Shown: one piece after another, positions 63,047 through 64,000 of the stretch
How the letters are laid out: every line of letters starts with the position of its first letter
Numbering within the stretch: position 1 is the stretch's first letter
Origin: Mesostigma viride
Lineage: Eukaryota > Streptophyta > Mesostigmatophyceae > Mesostigmatales > Mesostigmataceae
Assembly: GCA_009746045.1 (NCBI GenBank)
Contig: RPFO01000041.1
Coordinates: 2,462,613-2,526,612 of the forward strand
Direction: 5' to 3'
Length of the DNA: 64,000 bases
Notes under the pieces: model-generated
What the model was told of the DNA's origin: nothing
What the model saw: the letters and a program-made list of their open reading frames with translations, nothing else
Database searches by the model: none
Program-made: the position numbers and the translations under genes

Positions 63047-64000
63047 GGTGCCGCACCTCGGCGCAGGTTTTTTCAGCTGTGCATGGAGAAAAAAAACGTG
63101 TCTCAATCCAGGAACCCCGTCGGTTATCATGTCAGCCTAGAAAACTGGAGCGGTGGAGCACAACTAACGGGAAAGCCGCATTCAAATTCGCCTAGCCCAC
63201 GGGTCACAATTGGCCGACAGGTAGATGCAGCCAGCCCCGGGCGTGTCGCAGACAGTAATCACTACCGTAGGCCGCGGTGCCGCACCTCGGCGCAGTGTTT
63301 TTTCAGCTGTGCATGGAGAAAAAAACGTGTCTCAATCCAGGAACCCCGTCGGTTCATCATGTCAGCCTAGAAAACTGGAGCGGTGGAGCCACAACTAACG
63401 GGAAAGCCGCATTCAAAATTCGCCTAGCCCACCGGGTCACAATTGGCGACAGGTAGATGCAGCCAGCCCGGGCGTGTCGCAGACAGTAATCACTACCGTA
63501 GGCCGCGGTGCCGCACCCTCGGCGCAGGTTTTTTCAGCTGTGCATGGAGAAAAAAACGTGTCTCAATCCAGGAACCCCCGTCGGTTCATCATGTCAGCCT
63601 AGAAAACTGGAGCGGTGGAGCCACAACTAACGGGAAAGCCGCATTCAAATTCGCCTAGCCCACGGGTCACAATTGGCCGACAGGTAGATGCAGCCAGCCC
63701 GGGCGTGTCGCAGACAGTTACATACCCGTAGGCCCGGTGCCGCACCTCGGCAGGGTTTTTTCAGCTGTGCATGGAGAAAAAAACGTGTCTCAATCCAGGA
63801 ACCCCCGTCGGTTCATCATGTCAGCCTAGAAAACTGGAGCGGTGGAGCCACAACTAACGGGAAAGCCGCATTCAAATTCGCCTAGCCACGGGTCACAATT
63901 GGCCGACAGGTAGATGCAGCCAGCCCCGGGCGTGTCGCAGACAGTAATCACTACCGTAGCCGCGGTGCCCGCACCTCGGCGCAGGTTTTTTCAGCTGTGC
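63047..64000. repeat. 231-bp tandem repeat, second array, runs off the window
   Basis: About four units begin again exactly at the 5' end of the LINE copy (CGGCCGCGGTGCCGC). Single-base indels are frequent, unlike the clean first array. Confidence 0.9.

Overview
This window reads as nuclear DNA of a eukaryote. It has GT-AG introns, LTR retrotransposons primed by a tRNA-Met-like site, several LINE families, CACTA and Mutator-type DNA transposons, minisatellites and one large GC-rich host-like gene. A green-lineage alga (probably a chlorophyte) is my best guess, from the GC-rich Ala/Gly/Pro low-complexity coding style, a TGTAA motif after one gene, and the element mix. That assignment is inference. 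No bacterial operon, rRNA, tRNA or CRISPR was recognised by eye.

Layout. 1-1738: left part of a Ty1/copia element on the minus strand (gag-protease, PBS, 5' LTR). 1795-3680: two 5'-truncated LINEs of one restriction-like-endonuclease (RLE) family in opposite orientation at a shared TATATAT target. 4185-9732: minus-strand Ty3/gypsy element that has lost its integrase end and carries a leader ORF with an RNase H1 N-terminal-type domain. 9868-11515: a LINE with ORF1 only. 11516-14212: nothing identified. 14213-23021: a minisatellite split by a 7.6-kb CACTA element (14512-22097). 24268-33349: a complete plus-strand chromovirus (Ty3/gypsy with chromodomain) with 5-bp TSD and extra ORFs after integrase. 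33912-38506: a TIR element with 8-bp TSD, nesting a Mutator-like element (35105-38482, 9-bp TSD), a MITE and a 72-bp LINE tail. 39213-42188: the only convincing host-type gene, a fucosyltransferase-like type II membrane protein. 42434-44018: LINE-B copies, one holding a nested LINE fragment. 44025-50264: a Mutator-like element whose transposase ends in a PHD finger and is split by a MITE. 50958-56497: a near full-length RLE-LINE encoding PHD, RING-H2 and C2H2 fingers before RT and endonuclease. 56498-61416: 21 copies of a 231-bp repeat abutting that LINE's 5' end. 61417-63046: a second 5' portion of the same LINE. 63047-64000: more 231-bp repeats.

Almost every gene here serves a mobile element. 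Chromatin-reader or ubiquitin-type modules (chromodomain, two PHD fingers, RING) occur in three unrelated elements. Many reading frames break at homopolymer runs inside otherwise young or intact elements, and 61.4-64 kb is full of single-base indels, so part of the apparent decay may be assembly error. The strongest candidates for something undescribed are the PHD-RING-C2H2-RT-RLE retrotransposon with its 231-bp 5' repeats and TATATAT target preference, the gypsy leader ORF with an RNase H1 N-terminal domain, and the chromovirus 3' accessory ORFs.
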